A stretch of 64,000 nucleotides of DNA, taken from the NCBI GenBank assembly GCA_037893225.1, contig JAZGUH010000279.1:2108001-2172000 (forward strand). The letters run 5' to 3'. Source of the stretch: Hippasteria phrygiana (Eukaryota; Echinodermata; Asteroidea; Valvatida; Goniasteridae). Positions 38,945-52,078 of this stretch are shown here, in pieces. Both the position numbers and the translations under genes were made by a program. How positions within the stretch are numbered: position 1 is the first letter of the stretch; each line of letters opens with the position of its first letter. The notes beneath the pieces were generated by a model that saw only the letters and a program-made list of their open reading frames with translations, had not been told where the DNA came from and searched no databases.

Positions 38945-40566
38945 GTAGCGCCAGATCTAAGCTATCCATACATGTCAAAAATACTGCATTTGGTTGATAT
39001 TTCATGCAATTATGAATGAATAAAGCAAGTCCATACCCCAGGGAATTTGACATGCATGGAGCAATAAATAGACGGTAATATGTACACAGATGTTGGCCGG
39101 AAAGAAAATAAACATTGCGAGGTTTGAATTTTCTCCACAAGTTTTAACTCTGGGAAGCCGCCGATGATTGCAACATGTAGCGCCAGATCTAAGCTATACA
39201 TACATGTCAAAATTACTGCATTTGGTTGATATTTCATGCAATTATGAATGAGTAAAGCAAGTCCATACCCCAGGGAATTTGACATGCATGGAGCAATAAA
39301 TAGACGGTAACATGTACACAGATGTTGGCCGGAAAGAAAATAAACATTGCGAGGTTTGAATTTTCTCCACAAGTTTTAACTCTAGGAAGCCGCCGATGAT
39401 TGCAACATGTAGCGCCAGATCTAAGCTATCCATACATGTCAAAAATACTGCATTTGGTTGATATTTCATGCAATTATGAATGAATAAAGCAAGTCCATAC
39501 CCCAGGGAATTTGACATGCATGGAGCAATAAATAGACGGTAATATGTACACAGATGTTGGCCGGAAAGAAAATAAACATTGCGAGGTTTGAATTTTCTCC
39601 ACAAGTTTTAACTCTAGGCAGCCGCCGATGATTGCAACATGTAGCGCCAGATCTAAGCTATCGATACATGTCAAAATTACTGTATTTGGTTGATATTTCA
39701 TGCAATTATGAATGAGTAAAGCAAGTCATACCCTAGGGAATTTGACAGGCATGGAGCAATAAATAGAAGGTAATATGCACACAGATGTTGGCCGGAAAGA
39801 AAATAAACATTGCGAGGTTTGAATTTTCTCCAGAAGTTTTAACTCTAGGAAGCCGCCGATGATTGCAACATGTAGCGCCAGATCTAAGCTATCCATACAT
39901 GTCAAAATTACTGTATTTGGTTGATATTTCATGCAATTATGAATGAGTAAAGCAAGTCATACCCTAGGGAATTTGACATGCATGGAGCAATAAATAGAAG
40001 GTAATATGCACACAGATGTTGGCCGGAAAGAAAATAAACATTGCGAGGTTTGAATTTTCTCCACAAGTTTTAACTCTAAGAAGCCGCCGATGATTGCAAC
40101 ATGTAGCGCCAGATCTAAGCTATCCATACATGTCAAAAATACTGCATTTGGTTGATATTTCATGCAATTATGAATGAATAAAGCAAGTCCATACCCCAGG
40201 GAATTTGACATGCATGGAGCAATAAATAGACGGTAATATGTACACAGATGTTGGCCGGAAAGAAAATAAACATTGCGAGGTTTGAATTTTCTCCACAAGT
40301 TTTAACTCTGGGAAGCCGCCGATGATTGCAACATGTAGCGCCAGATCTAAGCTATACATACATGTCAAAATTACTGCATTTGGTTGATATTTCATGCAAT
40401 TATGAATGAGTAAAGCAAGTCCATACCCCAGGGAATTTGACATGCATGGAGCAATAAATAGAAGGTAATATGCACACAGATGTTGGCCGGAAAGAAAATA
40501 AACATTGCGAGGTTTGAATTTTCTCCACAAGTTTTAACTCTAAGAAGCCGCCGATGATTGCAACAT
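38945..40566. repeat. 7-mer higher-order repeat (1,622 bp), copy 1
   Basis: The unit order is ATACTGCAT/GGGA, TACATAC with CGGTAACATG, ATACTGCAT/AGGC, TCGATACATG with TCATACCCTAG and TCCAGAAG, TCATACCCTAG/AAGA, ATACTGCAT/GGGA, and TACATAC/AAGA. Two 231-bp units give 1,624 minus 2 bp. The next block repeats it. Confidence 0.8.
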
Positions 40567-42188
40567 GTAGCGCCAGATCTAAGCTATCCATACATGTCAA
40601 AAATACTGCATTTGGTTGATATTTCATGCAATTATGAATGAATAAAGCAAGTCCATACCCCAGGGAATTTGACATGCATGGAGCAATAAATAGACGGTAA
40701 TATGTACACAGATGTTGGCCGGAAAGAAAATAAACATTGCGAGGTTTGAATTTTCTCCACAAGTTTTAACTCTGGGAAGCCGCCGATGATTGCAACATGT
40801 AGCGCCAGATCTAAGCTATACATACATGTCAAAATTACTGCATTTGGTTGATATTTCATGCAATTATGAATGAGTAAAGCAAGTCCATACCCCAGGGAAT
40901 TTGACATGCATGGAGCAATAAATAGACGGAAACATGTACACAGATGTTGGCCCGAAAGAAAATAAACATTGCGAGGTTTGAATTTTCTCCACAAGTTTTA
41001 ACTCTAGGAAGCCGCCGATGATTGCAACATGTAGCGCCAGATCTAAGCTATCCATACATGTCAAAAATACTGCATTTGGTTGATATTTCATGCAATTATG
41101 AATGAATAAAGCAAGTCCATACCCCAGGGAATTTGACATGCATGGAGCAATAAATAGACGGTAATATGTACACAGATGTTGGCCGGAAAGAAAATAAACA
41201 TTGCGAGGTTTGAATTTTCTCCACAAGTTTTAACTCTAGGCAGCCGCCGATGATTGCAACATGTAGCGCCAGATCTAAGCTATCGATACATGTCAAAATT
41301 ACTGTATTTGGTTGATATTTCATGCAATTATGAATGAGTAAAGCAAGTCATACCCTAGGGAATTTGACAGGCATGGAGCAATAAATAGAAGGTAATATGC
41401 ACACAGATGTTGGCCGGAAAGAAAATAAACATTGCGAGGTTTGAATTTTCTCCAGAAGTTTTAACTCTAGGAAGCCGCCGATGATTGCAACATGTAGCGC
41501 CAGATCTAAGCTATCCATACATGTCAAAATTACTGTATTTGGTTGATATTTCATGCAATTATGAATGAGTAAAGCAAGTCATACCCTAGGGAATTTGACA
41601 TGCATGGAGCAATAAATAGAAGGTAATATGCACACAGATGTTGGCCGGAAAGAAAATAAACATTGCGAGGTTTGAATTTTCTCCACAAGTTTTAACTCTA
41701 AGAAGCCGCCGATGATTGCAACATGTAGCGCCAGATCTAAGCTATCCATACATGTCAAAAATACTGCATTTGGTTGATATTTCATGCAATTATGAATGAA
41801 TAAAGCAAGTCCATACCCCAGGGAATTTGACATGCATGGAGCAATAAATAGACGGTAATATGTACACAGATGTTGGCCGGAAAGAAAATAAACATTGCGA
41901 GGTTTGAATTTTCTCCACAAGTTTTAACTCTGGGAAGCCGCCGATGATTGCAACATGTAGCGCCAGATCTAAGCTATACATACATGTCAAAATTACTGCA
42001 TTTGGTTGATATTTCATGCAATTATGAATGAGTAAAGCAAGTCCATACCCCAGGGAATTTGACATGCATGGAGCAATAAATAGAAGGTAATATGCACACA
42101 GATGTTGGCCGGAAAGAAAATAAACATTGCGAGGTTTGAATTTTCTCCACAAGTTTTAACTCTAAGAAGCCGCCGATGATTGCAACAT
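40567..42188. repeat. 7-mer higher-order repeat (1,622 bp), copy 2
   Basis: The order is that of copy 1, with private changes CGGAAACATG and GGCCCGAAAG in the second unit. Both changes recur at 48498-48526, inside the copy of the large duplication. Confidence 0.8.
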
Positions 42189-42884
42189 GTAGCGCCAGAT
42201 CTAAGCTATCCATACATGTCAAAATTACTGTATTTGGTTGATATTTCATGCAATTATGAATGAGTAAAGCAAGTCCATACCCCAGGGAATTTGACATGCA
42301 TGGAGCAATAAATAGACGGTAATATGTACACAGATGTTGGCCGGAAAGAAAATAAACATTGCGAGGTTTGAATTTTCTCCACAAGTTTTAACTCTGGGAA
42401 GCCGCCGATGATTGCAACATGTAGCGCCAGATCTAAGCTATCCATACATGTCAAAATTACTGCATTTGGTTGATATTTCATGCAATTATGAATGAGTAAA
42501 GCAAGTCCATACCCCAGGGAATTTGACAGGCATGGAGCAATAAATAGAAGGTAATATGCACACAGATGTTGGCCGGAAAGAAAATAAACATTGCGAGGTT
42601 TGAATTTTCTCCACAAGTTTTAACTCTAGGAAGCCGCCGATGATTGCAACATGTAGCGCCAGATCTAAGCTATCCATACATGTCAAAATTACTGTATTTG
42701 GTTGATATTTCATGCAATTATGAATGAGTAAAGCAAGTCCATACCCCAGGGAATTTGACATGCATGGAGCAATAAATAGACGGTAATATGTACACAGATG
42801 TTGGCCGGAAAGAAAATAAACATTGCGAGGTTTGAATTTTCTCCACAAGTTTTAACTCTAGGCAGCCGCCGATGATTGCAACAT

Positions 42885-43271
42885 GTAGCGCCAGATCTAA
42901 GCTATCCATACATGTCAAAATTACTGTATTTGGTTGATATTTCATGCAATTATGAATGAGTAAAGCAAGTCCATACCCCAGGGAATTTGACATGCATGGA
43001 GCAATAAATAGACGGTAATATGTACACAGATGTTGGCCGGAAAGAAAATAAACATTGCGAGGTTTGAATTTTCTCCACAAGTTTTAACTCTGGGAAGCCG
43101 CCGATGATGAATGAGTAAAGCAAGTCCATACCCCAGGGAATTTGACATGCATGGAGCAATAAATATACGGTAATATGTACACAGATGTTGGCCGGAAAGA
43201 AAATAAACATTGCGAGGTTTGAATTTTCTCCACAAGTTTTAACTCTAAGAAGCCGCCGATGATTGCAACAT
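42885..43271. repeat. Truncated monomer junction, copy 6
   Basis: Base 43108 joins base 43109, with the same 77-bp loss and AAATATACGG as in the five other copies. Confidence 0.9.
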
Positions 43272-43502
43272 GTAGCGCCAGATCTAAGCTATCCATACAT
43301 GTCAAAAATACTGCATTTGGTTGATATTTCATGCAATTATGAATGAATAAAGCAAGTCTATACCCCAGGGAATTTGACATGCATGGAGCAATAAATAGAC
43401 GTAATATGTACACAGATGTTGGCCGGAAAGAAAATAAACATTGCGAGGTTTGAATTTTCTCCACAAGTTTTAACTCTGGGAAGCCGCCGATGATTGCAAC
43501 AT

Positions 43503-45357
43503 GTAGCGCCAGATCTAAGCTATCCATACATGTCAAAATTACTGTATTTGGTTGATATTTCATGCAATTATGAATGAGTAAAGCAAGTCCATACCCCAGG
43601 GAATTTGACATGCATGGAGCAATAAATAGACGGTAATATGTACACAGATGTTGGCCGGAAAGAAAATAAACATTGCGAGGTTTGAATTTTCTCCACAAGT
43701 TTTAACTCTAAGAAGCCGCCGATGATTGCAACATGTAGCGCCAGATCTAAGCTATACATACATGTCAAAATTACTGTATTTGGTTGATATTTCATGCAAC
43801 TATGAATGAGTAAAGCAAGTCCATACCCCAGGGAATTTGACATGCATGGAGCAATAAATAGACGGTAATATGTACACAGATGTTGGCCGGAAAGAAAATA
43901 AACATTGCGAGGTTTGAATTTTCTCCACAAGTTTTAACTCTGGGAAGCCGCCGATGATTGCAACATGTAGCGCCAGATCTAAGCTATACATACATGTCAA
44001 AATTACTGCATTTGGTTGATATTTCATGCAATTATGAATGAGTAAAGCAAGTCCATACCCCAGGGAATTTGACAGGCATGGAGCAATAAATAGACGGTAA
44101 TATGTACACAGATGTTGGCCGGAAAGAAAATAAACATTGCGAGGTTTGAATTTTCTCCACAAGTTTTAACTCTAGGCAGCCGCCGATGATTGCAACATGT
44201 AGCGCCAGATCTAAGCTATCCATACATGTCAAAATTAATGTATTTGGTTGATATTTCATGCAATTATGAATGAGTAAAGCAAGTCCATACCCCAGGGAAT
44301 TTGACAGGCATGGAGCAATAAATAGACGGTAATATGCACACAGATGTTGGCCGGAAAGAAAATAAACATTGCGAGGTTTGAATTTTCTCTACAAGTTTTA
44401 ACTCTAGGGAGCCGCCGATGATTGCAACATGTAGCGCCAGATCTAAGTTATCCATACATGTCAAAATTACTGTATTTGGTTGATATTTCATGCAATTATG
44501 AATGAATAAAGCAAGTCCATACCCCAGGGAATTTGACATGCATGGAGCAATAAATAGACGGTAACATGTACACAGATGTTGGCCGGAAAGAAAATAAACA
44601 TTGCGAGGTTTGAATTTTCTCTACAAGTTTTAACTCTAGGAAGCCGCCGATGATTGCAACATGTAGCGCCAGATCTAAGCTATCCATACATGTCAAAATT
44701 ACTGTATTTGGTTGATATTTCATGCAATTATGAATGAGTAAAGCAAGTCCATACCCAGGGAATTTGACATGCATGGAGCAATAAATAGACGGTAATATGT
44801 ACACAGATGTTGGCCGGAAAGAAAATAAACATTGCGAGGTTTGAATTTTCTCTACAAGTTTTAACTCTAGGCAGCCGCCGATGATTGCAACATGTAGCGC
44901 CAGATCTAAGCTATCCATACATGTCAAAATTACTGTATTTGGTTGATATTTCATGCAATTATGAATGAGTAAAGCAAGTCCATACCCCAGGGAATTTGAC
45001 AGGCATGGAGCAATAAATAGAAGGTAATATGCACACAGATGTTGGCCGGAAAGAAAATAAACATTGCGAGGTTTGAATTTTCTCCACAAGTTTTAACTCT
45101 AGGAAGCCGCCGATGATTGCAACATGTAGCGCCAGATCTAAGCTATCCATACATGTCAAAATTACTGTATTTGGTTGATATTTCATGCAATTATGAATGA
45201 GTAAAGCAAGTCCATACCCCAGGGAATTTGACATGCATGGAGCAATAAATAGACGGTAATATGTACACAGATGTTGGCCGGAAAGAAAATAAACATTGCG
45301 AGGTTTGAATTTTCTCCACAAGTTTTAACTCTGGGAAGCCGCCGATGATTGCAACAT
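43503..45357. repeat. 8-mer higher-order repeat (1,855 bp), copy 4
   Basis: This is the single 8-mer in the second large segment. It carries CTAGGGAG, CTAAGTTATCC and the CTACAAG variant shared with copies 2 and 3. Confidence 0.8.
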
Positions 45358-46515
45358 GTAGCGCCAGATCTAAGCTATACATACATGTCAAAATTACTGC
45401 GTTTGGTTGATATTTCATGCAATTATGAATGAGTAAAGCAAGTCCATACCCCAGGGAATTTGACAGGCATGGAGCAATAAATAGACGGTAATATGTACAC
45501 AGATGTTGGCCGGAAAGAAAATAAACATTGCGAGGTTTGAATTTTCTCCACAAGTTTTAACTCTAGGCAGCCGCCGATGATTGCAACATGTAGCGCCAGA
45601 TCTAAGCTATCCATACATGTCAAAATTACTGTATTTGGTTGATATTTCATGCAATTATGAATGAGTAAAGCAAGTCCATACCCCAGGGAATTTGACAGGC
45701 ATGGAGCAATAAATAGAAGGTAATATGCACACAGATGTTGGCCGGAAAGAAAATAAACATTGCGAGGTTTGAATTTTCTCCACAAGTTTTAACTCTAGGA
45801 AGCCGCCGATGATTGCAACATGTAGCGCCAGATCTAAGCTATCCATACATGTCAAAATTACTGTATTTGGTTGATATTTCATGCAATTATGAATGAGTAA
45901 AGCAAGTCATACCCTAGGGAATTTGACAGGCATGGAGCAATAAATAGAAGGTAATATGCACACAGATGTTGGCCGGAAAGAAAATAAACATTGCGAGGTT
46001 TGAATTTTCTCCACAAGTTTTAACTCTAGGCAGCCGCCGATGATTGCAACATGTAGCGCCAGATCTAAGCTATCCATACATGTCAAAATTACTGTATTTG
46101 GTTGATATTTCATGCAATTATGAATGAGTAAAGCAAGTCCATACCCCAGGGAATTTGACAGGCATGGAGCAATAAATAGAAGGTAATATGCACACAGATG
46201 TTGGCCGGAAAGAAAATAAACATTGCGAGGTTTGAATTTTCTCCACAAGTTTTAACTCTAGGAAGCCGCCGATGATTGCAACATGTAGCGCCAGATCTAA
46301 GCTATCCATACATGTCAAAATTACTGTATTTGGTTGATATTTCATGCAATTATGAATGAGTAAAGCAAGTCATACCCTAGGGAATTTGACATGCATGGAG
46401 CAATAAATAGAAGGTAATATGCACACAGATGTTGGCCGGAAAGAAAATAAACATTGCGAGGTTTGAATTTTCTCCAAAAGTTTTAACTCTAAGAAGCCGC
46501 CGATGATTGCAACAT

Positions 46516-48137
46516 GTAGCGCCAGATCTAAGCTATCCATACATGTCAAAAATACTGCATTTGGTTGATATTTCATGCAATTATGAATGAATAAAGCAAG
46601 TCCATACCCCAGGGAATTTGACATGCATGGAGCAATAAATAGACGGTAATATGTACACAGATGTTGGCCGGAAAGAAAATAAACATTGCGAGGTTTGAAT
46701 TTTCTCCACAAGTTTTAACTCTGGGAAGCCGCCGATGATTGCAACATGTAGCGCCAGATCTAAGCTATACATACATGTCAAAATTACTGCATTTGGTTGA
46801 TATTTCATGCAATTATGAATGAGTAAAGCAAGTCCATACCCCAGGGAATTTGACATGCATGGAGCAATAAATAGACGGTAACATGTACACAGATGTTGGC
46901 CGGAAAGAAAATAAACATTGCGAGGTTTGAATTTTCTCCACAAGTTTTAACTCTAGGAAGCCGCCGATGATTGCAACATGTAGCGCCAGATCTAAGCTAT
47001 CCATACATGTCAAAAATACTGCATTTGGTTGATATTTCATGCAATTATGAATGAATAAAGCAAGTCCATACCCCAGGGAATTTGACATGCATGGAGCAAT
47101 AAATAGACGGTAATATGTACACAGATGTTGGCCGGAAAGAAAATAAACATTGCGAGGTTTGAATTTTCTCCACAAGTTTTAACTCTAGGCAGCCGCCGAT
47201 GATTGCAACATGTAGCGCCAGATCTAAGCTATCGATACATGTCAAAATTACTGTATTTGGTTGATATTTCATGCAATTATGAATGAGTAAAGCAAGTCAT
47301 ACCCTAGGGAATTTGACAGGCATGGAGCAATAAATAGAAGGTAATATGCACACAGATGTTGGCCGGAAAGAAAATAAACATTGCGAGGTTTGAATTTTCT
47401 CCAGAAGTTTTAACTCTAGGAAGCCGCCGATGATTGCAACATGTAGCGCCAGATCTAAGCTATCCATACATGTCAAAATTACTGTATTTGGTTGATATTT
47501 CATGCAATTATGAATGAGTAAAGCAAGTCATACCCTAGGGAATTTGACATGCATGGAGCAATAAATAGAAGGTAATATGCACACAGATGTTGGCCGGAAA
47601 GAAAATAAACATTGCGAGGTTTGAATTTTCTCCACAAGTTTTAACTCTAAGAAGCCGCCGATGATTGCAACATGTAGCGCCAGATCTAAGCTATCCATAC
47701 ATGTCAAAAATACTGCATTTGGTTGATATTTCATGCAATTATGAATGAATAAAGCAAGTCCATACCCCAGGGAATTTGACATGCATGGAGCAATAAATAG
47801 ACGGTAATATGTACACAGATGTTGGCCGGAAAGAAAATAAACATTGCGAGGTTTGAATTTTCTCCACAAGTTTTAACTCTGGGAAGCCGCCGATGATTGC
47901 AACATGTAGCGCCAGATCTAAGCTATACATACATGTCAAAATTACTGCATTTGGTTGATATTTCATGCAATTATGAATGAGTAAAGCAAGTCCATACCCC
48001 AGGGAATTTGACATGCATGGAGCAATAAATAGAAGGTAATATGCACACAGATGTTGGCCGGAAAGAAAATAAACATTGCGAGGTTTGAATTTTCTCCACA
48101 AGTTTTAACTCTAAGAAGCCGCCGATGATTGCAACAT
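46516..48137. repeat. 7-mer higher-order repeat (1,622 bp), copy 3
   Basis: It corresponds to 38945-40566 at an offset of 7,571 bp and keeps TCGATACATG and TCCAGAAG near 47232 and 47400. Confidence 0.8.
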
Positions 48138-49759
48138 GTAGCGCCAGATCTAAGCTATCCATACATGTCAAAAATACTGCATTTGGTTGATATTTCATGC
48201 AATTATGAATGAATAAAGCAAGTCCATACCCCAGGGAATTTGACATGCATGGAGCAATAAATAGACGGTAATATGTACACAGATGTTGGCCGGAAAGAAA
48301 ATAAACATTGCGAGGTTTGAATTTTCTCCACAAGTTTTAACTCTGGGAAGCCGCCGATGATTGCAACATGTAGCGCCAGATCTAAGCTATACATACATGT
48401 CAAAATTACTGCATTTGGTTGATATTTCATGCAATTATGAATGAGTAAAGCAAGTCCATACCCCAGGGAATTTGACATGCATGGAGCAATAAATAGACGG
48501 AAACATGTACACAGATGTTGGCCCGAAAGAAAATAAACATTGCGAGGTTTGAATTTTCTCCACAAGTTTTAACTCTAGGAAGCCGCCGATGATTGCAACA
48601 TGTAGCGCCAGATCTAAGCTATCCATACATGTCAAAAATACTGCATTTGGTTGATATTTCATGCAATTATGAATGAATAAAGCAAGTCCATACCCCAGGG
48701 AATTTGACATGCATGGAGCAATAAATAGACGGTAATATGTACACAGATGTTGGCCGGAAAGAAAATAAACATTGCGAGGTTTGAATTTTCTCCACAAGTT
48801 TTAACTCTAGGCAGCCGCCGATGATTGCAACATGTAGCGCCAGATCTAAGCTATCGATACATGTCAAAATTACTGTATTTGGTTGATATTTCATGCAATT
48901 ATGAATGAGTAAAGCAAGTCATACCCTAGGGAATTTGACAGGCATGGAGCAATAAATAGAAGGTAATATGCACACAGATGTTGGCCGGAAAGAAAATAAA
49001 CATTGCGAGGTTTGAATTTTCTCCACAAGTTTTAACTCTAGGAAGCCGCCGATGATTGCAACATGTAGCGCCAGATCTAAGCTATCCATACATGTCAAAA
49101 TTACTGTATTTGGTTGATATTTCATGCAATTATGAATGAGTAAAGCAAGTCATACCCTAGGGAATTTGACATGCATGGAGCAATAAATAGAAGGTAATAT
49201 GCACACAGATGTTGGCCGGAAAGAAAATAAACATTGCGAGGTTTGAATTTTCTCCACAAGTTTTAACTCTAAGAAGCCGCCGATGATTGCAACATGTAGC
49301 GCCAGATCTAAGCTATCCATACATGTCAAAAATACTGCATTTGGTTGATATTTCATGCAATTATGAATGAATAAAGCAAGTCCATACCCCAGGGAATTTG
49401 ACATGCATGGAGCAATAAATAGACGGTAATATGTACACAGATGTTGGCCGGAAAGAAAATAAACATTGCGAGGTTTGAATTTTCTCCACAAGTTTTAACT
49501 CTGGGAAGCCGCCGATGATTGCAACATGTAGCGCCAGATCTAAGCTATACATACATGTCAAAATTACTGCATTTGGTTGATATTTCATGCAATTATGAAT
49601 GAGTAAAGCAAGTCCATACCCCAGGGAATTTGACATGCATGGAGCAATAAATAGACGGTAACATGTACACAGATGTTGGCCGGAAAGAAAATAAACATTG
49701 CGAGGTTTGAATTTTCTCCACAAGTTTTAACTCTAGGAAGCCGCCGATGATTGCAACAT
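48138..49759. repeat. 7-mer higher-order repeat (1,622 bp), copy 4
   Basis: It corresponds to 40567-42188 and keeps CGGAAACATG and GGCCCGAAAG. Its last unit is replaced by a CGGTAACATG/AGGA type, so the copied tract ends at about 49528. Confidence 0.75.
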
Positions 49760-51149
49760 GTAGCGCCAGATCTAAGCTATCCATACATGTCAAAAATACT
49801 GCATTTGGTTGATATTTCATGCAATTATGAATGAATAAAGCAAGTCCATACCCCAGGGAATTTGACATGCATGGAGCAATAAATAGACGGTAATATGTAC
49901 ACAGATGTTGGCCGGAAAGAAAATAAACATTGCGAGGTTTGAATTTTCTCCACAAGTTTTAACTCTAGGCAGCCGCCAATGATTGCAACATGTAGCGCCA
50001 GATCTAAGCTATCCATACATGTCAAAAATACTGCATTTGGTTGATATTTCATGCAATTATGAATGAATAAAGCAAGTCCATACCCCAGGGAATTTGACAT
50101 GCATGGAGCAATAAATAGACGGTAATATGTACACAGATGTTGGCCGGAAAGAAAATAAACATTGCGAGGTTTGAATTTTCTCCACAAGTTTTAACTCTAG
50201 GCAGCCGCCGATGATTGCAACATGTAGCGCCAGATCTAAGCTATCGATACATGTCAAAATTACTGTATTTGGTTGATATTTCATGCAATTATGAATGAGT
50301 AAAGCAAGTCATACCCTAGGGAATTTGACAGGCATGGAGCAATAAATAGAAGGCAATATGCACACAGATGTTGGCCGGAAAGAAAATAAACATTGCGAGG
50401 TTTGAATTTTCTCCACAAGTTTTAACTCTAGGAAGCCGCCGATGATTGCAACATGTAGCGCCAGATCTAAGCTATCCATACATGTCAAAATTACTGTATT
50501 TGGTTGATATTTCATGCAATTATGAATGAGTAAAGCAAGTCATACCCTAGGGAATTTGACATGCATGGAGCAATAAATAGAAGGTAATATGCACACAGAT
50601 GTTGGCCGGAAAGAAAATAAACATTGCGAGGTTTGAATTTTCTCCACAAGTTTTAACTCTAAGAAGCCGCCGATGATTGCAACATGTAGCGCCAGATCTA
50701 AGCTATCCATACATGTCAAAAATACTGCATTTGGTTGATATTTCATGCAATTATGAATGAATAAAGCAAGTCCATACCCCAGGGAATTTGACATGCATGG
50801 AGCAATAAATAGACGGTAATATGTACACAGATGTTGGCCGGAAAGAAAATAAACATTGCGAGGTTTGAATTTTCTCCACAAGTTTTAACTCTGGGAAGCC
50901 GCCGATGATTGCAACATGTAGCGCCAGATCTAAGCTATACATACATGTCAAAATTACTGCATTTGGTTGATATTTCATGCAATTATGAATGAGTAAAGCA
51001 AGTCCATACCCCAGGGAATTTGACATGCATGGAGCAATAAATAGACGGTAACATGTACACAGATGTTGGCCGGAAAGAAAATAAACATTGCGAGGTTTGA
51101 ATTTTCTCCACAAGTTTTAACTCTAGGAAGCCGCCGATGATTGCAACAT
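48602..51149. repeat. Five-unit pattern (1,158 bp) in two copies with one extra unit between
   Basis: 48602-49759 and 49992-51149 each have the order ATACTGCAT/AGGC, TCGATACATG, TCATACCCTAG/AAGA, ATACTGCAT/GGGA, TACATAC/AGGA. The extra unit at 49760-49991 repeats the first type and has a private GCCGCCAATG. The offset between copies is therefore 1,390 bp. Confidence 0.75.
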
Positions 51150-51381
51150 GTAGCGCCAGATCTAAGCTATCTATACATGTCAAAAATACTGCATTTGGTT
51201 GATATTTCATGCAATTATGAATGAATAAAGCAAGTCCATACCCCAGGGAATTTGACATGCATGGAGCAATAAATAGACGGTAATATGTACACAGATGTTG
51301 GCCGGAAAGAAAATAAACATTGCGAGGTTTGAATTTTCTCCACAAGTTTTAACTCTAGGCAGCCGCCGATGATTGCAACAT

Positions 51382-51615
51382 GTAGCGCCAGATCTAAGCT
51401 ATCCATACATGTCAAAAAATACTGCATTTGGTTGATATTTCATGCAATTATGAATGAGTAAAGCAAGTCCATACCCCAGGGAATTTGAAAGGCATGGAGC
51501 AATAAATAGAAGGTAATATGTACACAGATGTTGGCCGGGGTAGAAAATAAACTTTGGAAGGTTTGATTTTTCTCCACAAGTTTTAACTCTAGGAAGCCGC
51601 CGATGATTGCAACAT
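51382..51615. repeat. Isolated B-like monomer inside domain A
   Basis: This 234-bp unit has GTCAAAAAATACTGC, TTTGAAAGGCATGG, GGCCGGGGTAGAAAAT and AAACTTTGGAAG with TTTGATTTTTCTCC. Those features are otherwise found in domain B, for example at 57889-58121 and 60446-60678. It replaces the TCGATACATG unit expected from the preceding repeat order. A-type units resume on its right. Confidence 0.85.
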
Positions 51616-52078
51616 GTAGCGCCAGATCTAAGCTATCCATACATGTCAAAAATACTGCATTTGGTTGATATTTCATGCAATTATGAATGAGTAAAGCAAG
51701 TCATACCCTAGGGAATTTGACATGCATGGAGCAATAAATAGAAGGTAATATGCACACAGATGTTGGCCGGAAAGAAAATAAACATTGCGAGGTTTGAATT
51801 TTCTCCACAAGTTTTAACTCTAAGAAGCCGCCGATGATTGCAACATGTAGCGCCAGATCTAAGCTATCCATACATGTCAAAAATACTGCATTTGGTTGAT
51901 ATTTCATGCAATTATGAATGAATAAAGCAAGTCCATACCCCAGGGAATTTGACATGCATGGAGCAATAAATAGACGGTAATATGTACACAGATGTTGGCC
52001 GGAAAGAAAATAAACATTGCGAGGTTTGAATTTTCTCCACAAGTTTTAACTCTGGGAAGCCGCCGATGATTGCAACAT

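Larger units (their letters stand above)
32763..42188. repeat. Large duplicated segment (9,426 bp), copy 1
   Basis: The sequence from 32763 matches that from 42189 onwards, directly adjacent. Through the first 8-mer the offset is 9,426 bp. Beyond it the offset drops to 7,571 bp, because copy 1 holds two tandem 8-mers and copy 2 only one (9,426 minus 1,855). Shared private markers at offset 7,571 include ACTGCGTTTGG (37830), TCCAAAAGTT (38903), TCGATACATG, TCCAGAAG and CGGAAACATG with GGCCCGAAAG (40928-40955). Confidence 0.8.
42653..45357. repeat. 2,705-bp module, copy 4
   Basis: It has the same composition and length as 33227-35931, at an offset of 9,426 bp. Its 8-mer is at 43503-45357. Confidence 0.8.
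42189..49759. repeat. Large duplicated segment, copy 2 (7,571 bp, lacks one 8-mer)
   Basis: It directly abuts copy 1 and repeats it, including the module, one 8-mer, the linker and two 7-mers. The last unit (49528) breaks the match: it has CGGTAACATG and AGGA where 41957 has AAGGTAAT and AAGA. The fourth unit of the second 7-mer has CCACAAG near 49021 where copy 1 has CCAGAAG. Confidence 0.8.
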
